NCBI GenBank assembly: GCA_017550625.1
Contig: JAFZOL010000049.1
Span: 1 to 61,517, forward strand
Length of the DNA: 61,517 nucleotides
Source of the DNA: Clostridia bacterium
Lineage (GTDB): Bacteria; Bacillota; Clostridia; Oscillospirales; Acutalibacteraceae
Direction: 5' to 3'
The notes below the pieces were generated by a model. It saw only the letters and a list, made by a program, of their open reading frames with translations. It was not told the DNA's origin and searched no databases. Positions 15,973 through 23,429 of the stretch are shown piece by piece (the stretch's first letter is position 1; each line of letters starts with the position of its first letter). The translations under genes and the position numbers were made by a program.

Positions 15973-16755
15973 ATGGCGGAGCCCATCGTCGTGATGAAGC
16001 GCTACGAACTCAAATATCTGCTCTCGCCCGAACAGCGCGAATTCCTTTTGGAACGCCTCGAGGGGCACATGCGGCCGGACCGATACGGCAGGACCTCCAT
16101 CGCCTCGCTCTATTACGACACCCCCGATTTCAGGCTCGTGCGCGCCTCGGTCGAGAAACCCGAATTCAAAGAAAAGGTACGCCTGAGGAGCTACGGCCTC
16201 GCCACCGACGAGAGCCCCGTGTTCCTCGAGCTCAAGCGCAAGGCCTACGGTATCGTGTATAAACGCCGCGTGCCGACCACGGTGCCGCTCGTGAAAACCT
16301 TTTTCAGCGGCGACGGCGACATCTGCGCCGGCGGCCAGATCAACAGCGAGATCCGGTATTTCCGCGATTACTACGAAAACCTCGCCCCGCGCTGCCTCAT
16401 CGTCTACGACCGCACGGCTTATTTCGAGCCCGGCGGCGACCTGAGGCTCACGATCGACGAAGCGCCGCGCTTCCGTTTCACGGATCTGAACCTCACGACC
16501 TCGATGGACGGCACGCTGCTGCTGCCCTCCGGGTATTCGATCCTCGAATTAAAGGTGCAGGACGCGATGCCCCTGTGGCTCACTTCGATCCTCTCAGAGG
16601 GAAAGATCTATAAAACGAGCTTCTCGAAATACGGCTCCGCGTATCAGACCCTCGCCGCCGCGGGCGCAAAGACCGCCCCCGCGCCGAGGCGCGAAAAAGC
16701 CGAAACCCCCGTCAACCCCCGTCTTTATCTCAGAAAGGAAGGTTCCCATGTTTGA
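15973..16755 (+). CDS. Polyphosphate polymerase (VTC) domain protein
   Basis: 260 residues with an AAAGGAGG site. The tunnel-fold motifs of the VTC/CYTH-like family appear in order: KRYELKYLLS near the N-terminus, SIASLYYDTPDFRL, KVRLRSYG, PVFLELKRKAYG, LIVYDRTAYF, DLRLTIDEAPRF, YSILELKVQDAMP and SKYGSAY. The alternating Lys, Arg and Glu residues would line a polyphosphate or triphosphate tunnel. In clostridia this family is usually encoded beside DUF4956 proteins, as here. It is cytoplasmic with no membrane segment. The gene overlaps the next one by 8 bases. Confidence 0.93.
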   Translation: MAEPIVVMKRYELKYLLSPEQREFLLERLEGHMRPDRYGRTSIASLYYDTPDFRLVRASVEKPEFKEKVRLRSYGLATDESPVFLELKRKAYGIVYKRRVPTTVPLVKTFFSGDGDICAGGQINSEIRYFRDYYENLAPRCLIVYDRTAYFEPGGDLRLTIDEAPRFRFTDLNLTTSMDGTLLLPSGYSILELKVQDAMPLWLTSILSEGKIYKTSFSKYGSAYQTLAAAGAKTAPAPRREKAETPVNPRLYLRKEGSHV

Positions 16756-17422
16756 TTCCGTATTCACCACCTCCTCCGTCACCGTGACGCAGTTTTTCAC
16801 CATGGCGGGCGCCGCCCTCGTTTCGGGCGTCGTCTACGCCTGGATCATGAGCTTCCGCGTGCGCTCCACCAAGCGCTTCTTCCTCGTGAACGCGGTGCTG
16901 CCGTTCGTGATCGCCACGGTCATCACGTTCGTGGCCGGCAACATCGGCGCGGGCGTGGCCTTCGGCGGCGCGTTCGCCCTCATCCGCTTCCGTTCGGCGC
17001 AGGGCACAGCCGACGAGCTCGCCTCGATCCTCATCGCCATGTGCGGCGGCGTGGCCTTCGGCATGGGCTATCTCGGCTACGGCGCGATCATCCTGATCGG
17101 CATGGCGGCCCTGTATTTCGGCATCTCGCTCCTGCCGATCTTCGAGCACAGGGGCATGGGCGAAGAAAAGCTATTGAAGGTCACGATCCCCGAATCGCTC
17201 GACTACACCGGCGTGTTCGACGACACCTTCTCGCATTTCCTTAAAAGCTATGAGAGCGTGGGCGTGAAGACCACGGGCATGGGCTCGATGTTCCGCCTCT
17301 CGTTCAAGATCCGCATGAAGGACCCGCGCGAGGAAAAGGCCTTCATCGACGAGCTGCGCACCAAAAACGGCAACCTCGAGATCGCCGTCCTGCCCTACGT
17401 GGAGGCGGTCAAAGAGCTGTAA
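16748..17422 (+). CDS. DUF4956 membrane protein
   Basis: 224 residues with AAGGAAGG upstream inside the preceding gene. Four probable transmembrane helices lie in the first 130 residues (for example FFLVNAVLPFVIATVITFVA and AIILIGMAALYFGISLLPIF), with the family-typical GGAFALIRFRSAQGTADELA loop. The C-terminal 90 residues form a cytoplasmic alpha/beta domain (KLLKVTIPESLDY, MFRLSFKIRMKD). DUF4956 is consistently paired with VTC-domain proteins, which suggests a membrane partner, possibly for polyphosphate or surface-protein synthesis. The function is unproven. Confidence 0.92.
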   Translation: MFDSVFTTSSVTVTQFFTMAGAALVSGVVYAWIMSFRVRSTKRFFLVNAVLPFVIATVITFVAGNIGAGVAFGGAFALIRFRSAQGTADELASILIAMCGGVAFGMGYLGYGAIILIGMAALYFGISLLPIFEHRGMGEEKLLKVTIPESLDYTGVFDDTFSHFLKSYESVGVKTTGMGSMFRLSFKIRMKDPREEKAFIDELRTKNGNLEIAVLPYVEAVKEL

Positions 17423-17479
17423 GCGGAGAGGACGCTCCGCAATGATCCGCACGCAGGCGGTATGAAAGGACTGAACAAG

Positions 17480-19147
17480 ATGAAAAAGATATTTGCGATC
17501 CTCATTTCAATATGTTTGCTCGTGTCGCTCCTCGCGGGCTGCGCGGGCGGCGGCAGCGATAACGGCGGCTCCGTCGACACCGTGACGGTTTCGCCTGTCA
17601 CCGCGGCGGCGGACACCTTCGCCGACGGCGATTATAAGGACGTTTCATCCGAGACCGCGAACGCCGAGATCACCCTCTCCGGCAGCTCCGGCGAGATCTC
17701 CGACACCACGCGCGGCTCCTCCGGGTCCACGGTCACAATTACGTCGAAGGGCACGTACCGCGTGACCGGCAGCGGCGAGAACGTGCAGATCGTGGTGAGC
17801 GACTCGACGAAGTCCGGCAACGTGTATCTCGTGCTCGACAACGTGACGATGACGAACGAAAACGCCCCCTGCATCACGGTGGAGGACGCCGACAAGGTGA
17901 TTTTGCAGATCGTGGGCGAGTGTGCGCTCACTTCGACCGGGGCGGCGGCCGTCGACGCCAAGGACGACCTGACCGTCAACGGCGAGGGGAGCCTCACCGT
18001 CACGAGCGACGGCGACGGCATCGAATGCAACAACGACCTGCGCGTCACGGGAGCCAAGCTCACCGTGAACGCCGGCAAGATCGGCCTTTCGGCGGGCGAC
18101 AGCGTGCGCATCGGCGGCGGCAGCGTTTCGATCGCGGCCGGGCACGACGGCATCCAACTCAGAAACGACACGGGCGACGCCTTCTTCGTGATCACCGACG
18201 GCACGCTCGTGATCGACGCGGGCTACGACGGCATTGACGTCGGCACCTCCGGCGCGGCCTTCACCGGCAGCCTGACGCTGGCGGGCGGCAGCGTTTCCAT
18301 TAAAGCGGGCGGCGGCAGCGCCAATGCCAAGACTTCCACCTCGCAGAAGGGCCTCAAGTGCGACGGCGACGTGAACGTCGGCGACGTTTCGCTCACCGTG
18401 GACGCGGCCGACGACGCCGTATCCGGCGCGAACGTGAATATCACCGCGGGCGTAACGGCCCTCTCGTCCTCCGACGACGGCGTGCACGCCGACGGTACCC
18501 TCAACATCACGGGCGGGAACCTTACCGTGTCGAAGGCCTACGAGGGGCTCGAGGCCGAGACTGTGAACGTCGCGGGCGGCGAGATCAGCGTGACCGCCTC
18601 CGACGACGGCGTGAACGCCGCGGGCGGCTCCGACACAGCCTCGACCGAGGCGGGCCCGTGGGGGAGCGCCTCCACCGGCACGCTCAACGTTTCAGGCGGC
18701 AGCCTTTACGTCAACGCGGGCGGCGACGGCCTCGACTCGAACGGCTCGCTTTACGTCACCGGCGGCACCGTGATCGTGGAGGGCCCCGCGGACAACGGCA
18801 ACGGCGCTCTGGACGTCGGCGACGGCGCGAATTGCGTGTGCTCGGTCACGGGCGGCACGGTGCTGGCCCTCGGGTCGGCAGGCATGGCGGTCAACTTCGG
18901 CGCGGGCAGCCAGCCGAGCGCGCTGGTGAGCGTCAGCGGCAGCGCGGGCGACACGATAACGGTCGACGACGGCTCGGGCTTCAGCTTCACCGCGACGAAA
19001 GCCTTCTCCACCGCCGTTTACACCTCGCCCTCGCTCGAACAGGGCAAAACCTACACGCTCACGGCCGGCGGCAGCGCCGTCACCCTCGACTTTACGTCCT
19101 CGCTGTATTACTCCACCGTGCAGGGCATGGGCGGCAGACGCTTCTGA
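17480..19147 (+). CDS. Carbohydrate-binding-domain (DUF4353-like) beta-helix lipoprotein
   Basis: 555 residues. The start at 17480 has AAAGGA 9 bases upstream; an in-frame ATG at 17462 has no well-placed site. The lipobox is LLAGC. After a Gly/Ser-rich linker, the sequence is a long series of short beta-strand repeats such as YRVTGSGENVQIVV, LTVNGEGSLTVTSDGDGIEC, VNVAGGEISVTASDDGVNA and LNVSGGSLYVNAGGDGLDS. This is typical of a right-handed parallel beta-helix. The C-terminus ends GMGGRRF. It is likely surface-attached and in one operon with the VTC and DUF4956 genes. Confidence 0.88.
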   Translation: MKKIFAILISICLLVSLLAGCAGGGSDNGGSVDTVTVSPVTAAADTFADGDYKDVSSETANAEITLSGSSGEISDTTRGSSGSTVTITSKGTYRVTGSGENVQIVVSDSTKSGNVYLVLDNVTMTNENAPCITVEDADKVILQIVGECALTSTGAAAVDAKDDLTVNGEGSLTVTSDGDGIECNNDLRVTGAKLTVNAGKIGLSAGDSVRIGGGSVSIAAGHDGIQLRNDTGDAFFVITDGTLVIDAGYDGIDVGTSGAAFTGSLTLAGGSVSIKAGGGSANAKTSTSQKGLKCDGDVNVGDVSLTVDAADDAVSGANVNITAGVTALSSSDDGVHADGTLNITGGNLTVSKAYEGLEAETVNVAGGEISVTASDDGVNAAGGSDTASTEAGPWGSASTGTLNVSGGSLYVNAGGDGLDSNGSLYVTGGTVIVEGPADNGNGALDVGDGANCVCSVTGGTVLALGSAGMAVNFGAGSQPSALVSVSGSAGDTITVDDGSGFSFTATKAFSTAVYTSPSLEQGKTYTLTAGGSAVTLDFTSSLYYSTVQGMGGRRF

Positions 19148-19167
19148 GTCTCAACGGATAACCCGGG

Positions 19168-19197
19168 CCCGGTATGTTCCCGACATACCGGGTTTTC
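19168..19197 (+). terminator. Terminator of the kinase-like/VTC operon
   Basis: A perfect 10-bp stem CCCGGTATGT / ACATACCGGG with a 5-base loop and TTTTCT, 21 bases after the stop codon. Confidence 0.93.
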
Positions 19198-19212
19198 TGT
19201 CAAAAAAAGACT

Positions 19213-19241
19213 TTGACTTTTTATATTTCTTTTGCTATAAT
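19213..19241 (+). promoter_or_regulatory. Promoter of lon
   Basis: TTGACT, a 17-bp spacer and TATAAT. A short inverted repeat (GCCGGC, gaac spacer, GCCGGC) lies just downstream in the leader. No CIRCE or CtsR-like heat-shock operator is recognised. Confidence 0.88.
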
Positions 19242-19291
19242 TAAAAATCCAGCCGGCCGGCGAACGCCGGCGATCCGTTAGGAGAATGCAC

Positions 19292-21733
19292 ATGGATAAG
19301 ATAGACGTCATCAAACGTATGCCCATGGTCCCGCTCAGGGGCCTGGTGCTGTTTCCCGGCATGACGCTGCACTTCGACGTGGGGCGCAAGAGCTCCGCCG
19401 CGGCCGTGAAGGCCGCCGCCGACGGCAGAAACGAGCTGTTTCTCGTGCTGCAAAAGGACGCGATGGACGAGGACCCCGCGAAGGACGACGTGTTTGAGAT
19501 CGGCGTGATCGCCGAGGTCAAGCAGATGCTACGCCTGCACGACCGCAGCGGCACGATCCGCGTGGTGGTGGAGGGCAAGTCGCGCGCGCGGCTGACCACG
19601 ATATTGCGCACCGACCCGCACCTCACCGCCCAGGTCGAGGCGCTGTCGGAGGATACCTCGCTCCCGCGCGAGATCAAGCGCACGCGGCGCGTGTATGAAA
19701 CGGCGTGCGTCTACGCGGCGCGCACCGCCTTCGCGCGCTATCTGCAGGTGGCCGAAAAGCTGACCCCCGACGTCGTGAACAGCGTGATGACCGCCGCCGA
19801 GGCGGGGCCGCTGGCGGACCTGATCGCGGCGAACCTGCCTTTACAGGTCAACGACCAGCAGGCCGTGCTCGAGACCCTCAACGTCTTCGAGCGCGTGCAG
19901 AAGCTCATCATGATCCTCGGCGCGGAGACCGAGATCCTCGAGGAGGAGACGAAGCTCCACGCGAAGGTCGACGAGATGATGGACAAGAACCAGCGCGAGT
20001 ATTATCTGCGCGAGGAGATGCGCGCCATCAGCGAGGAGCTCGGCGAGGACCCCGACGAGGCCGACAGGCTTTTGAGGGAGATCGAAAAGAGCAAGATGCC
20101 CGAGGGGCACAAAGAAAAGCTGACCGCCGAGGTCGGCCGCCTTCGCCGCATGCCCACATCCTCGCCGGACTACAACGTGCTGTGCACCTATATCGAAAAA
20201 TGCCTCGAGGTCCCGTTCGGGATCTACACGAAAGAAAACAAGAACCTCGACCGTGCCGTGAAGATCCTCGACCGCGACCACTACGGTTTGAAGGACGTGA
20301 AGGAGCGCATCACCGAGATGCTCGCCGCCCAGATCGTGGCGCCCGCCATCAAGGGGCAGATCATCTGCCTCGCGGGCCCGCCGGGCGTCGGCAAAACGTC
20401 GGTCGCGCGGTCGGTGGCGGAGGCCACGGGGCGCAAATACGTGCGCATCGCCCTCGGCGGCGTGCACGACGAGGCCGAGATCCGCGGCCACCGCAAGACC
20501 TATATCGGCTCCATGCCGGGGCGCATCGTGGCGGCGCTGATCGAGGCGGGCAGCCAGAACCCGCTCGTGCTGCTCGACGAGGTGGATAAGCTCGGGCAGG
20601 ATTTCCGCGGCGACCCCGCGTCGGCGCTGCTGGAGGCGCTCGACAGTGAGCAGAACTTCTCGTTCAAGGACCACTACATCGACATGGCGGTGGATCTCAG
20701 CCGCGTGCTGTTCATCACCACCGCGAACGACAAATACGCGATCCCGGCGCCGCTTCTCGACCGCATGGAGGTCATCGACCTGCCGGGCTACACCTTCGAA
20801 GAGAAGGTGCACATCGCGAAGCGTCACCTGATCCCGAAGCAGATGAAGGCCCACGGGCTTGACAAAACGCGCCTTTCGATCGCCGACAAGGGCCTGCGCG
20901 CCCTGATCGACGGCTACACGCGCGAGGCGGGCGTGCGCCAGCTCGAGCGCCGCATCGCCGCCATCTGCCGCAAAGAGAGCGTGCGCCTCGCCAAAGGCGA
21001 GACCGAAAAGCTCGTCGTGACCGACAAGAACCTCGAGTCGCTCTTAGGGCCCAAAAAGTTCCGTCCCGAGGACAGAAAACGCGCCGACATGGTGGGCGTG
21101 GTCAACGGCCTCGCGTGGACGGGCGTGGGCGGCGAGCTCTTGAAGGTGGAGGTCCTCATCATGGACGGCACCGGCAAGCTCGAGCTCACCGGCAGCCTCG
21201 GCGACGTGATGAAGGAGTCTGCGCGCGCCGCCGTCAGCTTCATCCGCTCGCGCGCGAACGTGCTCGGCGTCGACCCCGATTTTTACAAGAACAAGGATAT
21301 CCACATCCACTTCCCCGAGGGCGCGGTGCCGAAGGACGGCCCCTCCGCCGGCGTTACGGTCGTGAGCGCGGTGGTATCCGCCCTCACGGGCAGGCCCGCG
21401 AAGGGGAATACGGCGATGACGGGCGAGATCACCCTCACCGGGCGCGTGCTGCCCATCGGCGGCCTCAGGGAAAAGAGCATGGCCGCCTACCGCGAGGGCA
21501 TCGACACGGTGCTCATCCCGGCCGGCAACGAGCCGGACCTCGCCGAAGTGGACCCCGAGGTCAAAGAGAACGTGCGCTTCATCCCGGTGAAGACCGCCGA
21601 CGACGTGCTCGCCGAGATTTTGCTGCCGAAGCCCGAAGCGCAAACCGAGCCCGAACCCGCCGCGCCCGTGAAACCAAAGCCCGCCCGCAGGCCGCGCGCG
21701 ACCGCGCGCACCGGGGCGGCGAACCCCTCGTAA
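19292..21733 (+). CDS. lon: ATP-dependent protease Lon
   Basis: 813 residues, the normal length. The ATG at 19292 is 7 bases from AGGAG; the ATG at 19286 is too close. The N-terminal substrate-binding domain begins with [14 protein letters not shown]. Walker A GPPGVGKT is at 362-369 and Walker [10 protein letters not shown] at about 425-433. The protease dyad is Ser685 in KDGPSAGV and Lys728 in [10 protein letters not shown] short Pro/Ala/Arg-rich tail follows the protease domain. Lon degrades damaged and regulatory proteins in the cytoplasm. It is followed at 13 bases by the ribosome-assembly GTPase gene, a pairing also common in Bacillus. Confidence 0.97.
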   Translation: MDKIDVIKRMPMVPLRGLVLFPGMTLHFDVGRKSSAAAVKAAADGRNELFLVLQKDAMDEDPAKDDVFEIGVIAEVKQMLRLHDRSGTIRVVVEGKSRARLTTILRTDPHLTAQVEALSEDTSLPREIKRTRRVYETACVYAARTAFARYLQVAEKLTPDVVNSVMTAAEAGPLADLIAANLPLQVNDQQAVLETLNVFERVQKLIMILGAETEILEEETKLHAKVDEMMDKNQREYYLREEMRAISEELGEDPDEADRLLREIEKSKMPEGHKEKLTAEVGRLRRMPTSSPDYNVLCTYIEKCLEVPFGIYTKENKNLDRAVKILDRDHYGLKDVKERITEMLAAQIVAPAIKGQIICLAGPPGVGKTSVARSVAEATGRKYVRIALGGVHDEAEIRGHRKTYIGSMPGRIVAALIEAGSQNPLVLLDEVDKLGQDFRGDPASALLEALDSEQNFSFKDHYIDMAVDLSRVLFITTANDKYAIPAPLLDRMEVIDLPGYTFEEKVHIAKRHLIPKQMKAHGLDKTRLSIADKGLRALIDGYTREAGVRQLERRIAAICRKESVRLAKGETEKLVVTDKNLESLLGPKKFRPEDRKRADMVGVVNGLAWTGVGGELLKVEVLIMDGTGKLELTGSLGDVMKESARAAVSFIRSRANVLGVDPDFYKNKDIHIHFPEGAVPKDGPSAGVTVVSAVVSALTGRPAKGNTAMTGEITLTGRVLPIGGLREKSMAAYREGIDTVLIPAGNEPDLAEVDPEVKENVRFIPVKTADDVLAEILLPKPEAQTEPEPAAPVKPKPARRPRATARTGAANPS

Positions 21734-21746
21734 AACGGAGGCCGTT

Positions 21747-22331
21747 ATGAACCTCAACGACGTGAAATTCACCGCCGCCTACGGCACAGCCGGGCAGCTC
21801 CCGGCGTCGAACGGGCCCGAGATCGTGTTCTCGGGCAAGTCGAACGTGGGCAAAAGCAGCCTCATCAACCGCTTTTTCAACCGCCGCGCGCTCGCCAGAG
21901 TCTCGGCGGTCCCGGGCAAGACCACAACGGTCAACTACTTCACCGCCGCGGGCGTGAGCTTCGTGGACCTGCCGGGCTACGGCTACGCCAAACGCTCCAA
22001 GGCCGAGATCCTGCGCTGGAGCGAGCTCATGGAGGGCTATTTCGCCGGCGAGCGTGAGATCTGCCTGCTCGTGCAGCTTTTAGACATGCGCCATAAGCCC
22101 ACCGCCGACGACCGCACGATGCTGCGCTTTTTGATCGAGAAAAACATCCCCTTCGCCGTGGCGCTCACGAAGTGCGACAAGCTCAAAAAGACCGAGCGCG
22201 AGGCGCAGCGGGCGTTTTTCGCCGCCGACGCCGACCTTTGCCACGCGAAAGCGGTGATCGAGACCTCCGCCGAGACGGGCGAGGGGCTCGAGGCGCTCAG
22301 GGACCTTGTGGAAAAAGCCCTCGCGGGCTGA
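21747..22331 (+). CDS. ysxC: Ribosome biogenesis GTPase EngB/YsxC
   Basis: 194 residues with GGAGG upstream. GTPase motifs: G1 GKSNVGKSS (residues about 31-39), G2 Thr within PGKTTTVNYF, G3 DLPGYGYAK, G4 TKCDK and G5 TSAETGEG. The protein acts in assembly of the large ribosomal subunit. The lon-ysxC order is conserved in Firmicutes and supports the assignment. Confidence 0.96.
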   Translation: MNLNDVKFTAAYGTAGQLPASNGPEIVFSGKSNVGKSSLINRFFNRRALARVSAVPGKTTTVNYFTAAGVSFVDLPGYGYAKRSKAEILRWSELMEGYFAGEREICLLVQLLDMRHKPTADDRTMLRFLIEKNIPFAVALTKCDKLKKTEREAQRAFFAADADLCHAKAVIETSAETGEGLEALRDLVEKALAG

Positions 22332-22345
22332 GGGGAGGCGTTCGT

Positions 22346-23182
22346 ATGATCGGCGTGGTGGACGTCGGGGGCGGCACGCGCGGCATATTCGGCGCGGGCG
22401 TGCTCGACCGCTGCATGGACGAGGGGATCGTGTTCGATCTCTTTATCGGCGTGTCCGCGGGCAGCGCCAACGGCGCGTCTTACTGCGCCGGGCAGCGCGG
22501 GCGCAACTATAAATTCTACACCGAATACGCCTTCCGCGAAGAATATATGGGCTTTAAGCACCTCAAAAACGAGGGCTCGTTCATCAACATGGACTACATC
22601 TATTCCGCCCTCTCGAATTCCGACGGCGAGTATCCCCTCGACTACGAGGCTATGCAGTCTTCGCCCACCGATTTCGAGATCGTGGCCACGAACGCGGTCA
22701 CGGGCGAGCCCGTGTATTTCAACAAGCGCGACATGCCGAAGGACCGCTACGAGATCATCAAGGCCTCGTGCTCGGTGCCCGTGGTGAACAAGCCCTACGA
22801 AGTGGACGGCGTGCCGTATTACGACGGCGGCATCTCGGACCCCGTGCCGCTCGACCGCGCGTTCGCGCGCGGGTGCGACAAGGTGGTGCTGATCCTCACG
22901 AAGCCGAAGGACCTGATCCCGGACAACAAACGCAACGCCTTTGCCGCGAAATGGCTCGAAAAGACCTATCCCGAGGCGGCGCTCCGCACGGCCTCGTGCA
23001 ACGCCGTGTACGTGGAGTGCGTGAAAAAAGCCCTCGCCCTCGAAGAGGAGGGCAGGGTGCTCGTCGTCGCGCCCGACGACATCGGCGGCCTCAAGACCCT
23101 GTCGAAGGACGCCGACGTCCTCGACCGCCTGTATAAAAAGGGGTTCGTCGCGGCGAGGACGATCAAAAGGTTCGTCGGGTGA
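22346..23182 (+). CDS. Patatin-like phospholipase
   Basis: 278 residues. The ATG at 22346 has GGGGAGG upstream and places the conserved N-terminal motif at the start. The oxyanion loop GGGTRG is at 8-13, the nucleophile elbow GVSAGS has Ser37, and the catalytic aspartate is in DGGISDPVPL (Asp160). This corresponds to the bacterial YjjU/RssA-like group of patatins, serine acyl hydrolases acting on lipid esters. It has no signal peptide. It follows ysxC by 14 bases, so it is probably cotranscribed with lon and ysxC. Confidence 0.93.
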   Translation: MIGVVDVGGGTRGIFGAGVLDRCMDEGIVFDLFIGVSAGSANGASYCAGQRGRNYKFYTEYAFREEYMGFKHLKNEGSFINMDYIYSALSNSDGEYPLDYEAMQSSPTDFEIVATNAVTGEPVYFNKRDMPKDRYEIIKASCSVPVVNKPYEVDGVPYYDGGISDPVPLDRAFARGCDKVVLILTKPKDLIPDNKRNAFAAKWLEKTYPEAALRTASCNAVYVECVKKALALEEEGRVLVVAPDDIGGLKTLSKDADVLDRLYKKGFVAARTIKRFVG

Positions 23183-23194
23183 ACCGCCTGCGGC

Positions 23195-23428
23195 GGGAAT
23201 GCGTAATTAAGGGGCCAGAGGCCAGAGGCCAGGGGCCAGAGGCCAGAGGCCAGAGGCCAGGGGCCAGAGGCCAGAGGCCAGAGGCCGGGGGCCGGGGAAA
23301 AATTCATAATGCAGAATAGAGAAAGCCGGGGGTTCAATCGAACCTCCGGCTTTGCTTATATTATTTGTTTGAATTCCGCGCGGCTTTGCCGCGCCCCTGG
23401 CCTCTGGCCTCTGGCCCCTGGCCCCTGC
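23195..23428. repeat. Composite intergenic element with inverted GCCAGRG arrays
   Basis: A small hairpin ccgcctgcggcgg is followed by twelve GCCAGRG/GCCGGGG 7-mers (23214-23297), CATAATGC, a terminator hairpin, the hairpin gcgcggctttgccgcgc, and about five TGGCCYC units in inverted orientation ending at 23427. The arrays at the two ends can pair. It lies between two convergent genes. Confidence 0.9.
23322..23355 (+). terminator. Terminator after the lon operon
   Basis: Stem AGCCGGGGGTTC / GAACCTCCGGCT (one G-T pair) with loop AATC, then TTTGCTT. It sits in the centre of the composite element. T runs are weak, so it may be only partly efficient. Confidence 0.65.
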
Positions 23429-23429
23429 G

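Noticed and set aside
19251-19275. Heat-shock operator (CIRCE or CtsR) upstream of lon
   Set aside because: Only a short GCCGGC palindrome is present; neither the CIRCE 9-bp arms nor the CtsR heptamers are seen.
23214-23297. CRISPR-like array
   Set aside because: The unit is a 7-mer with no spacers and no cas genes are present.
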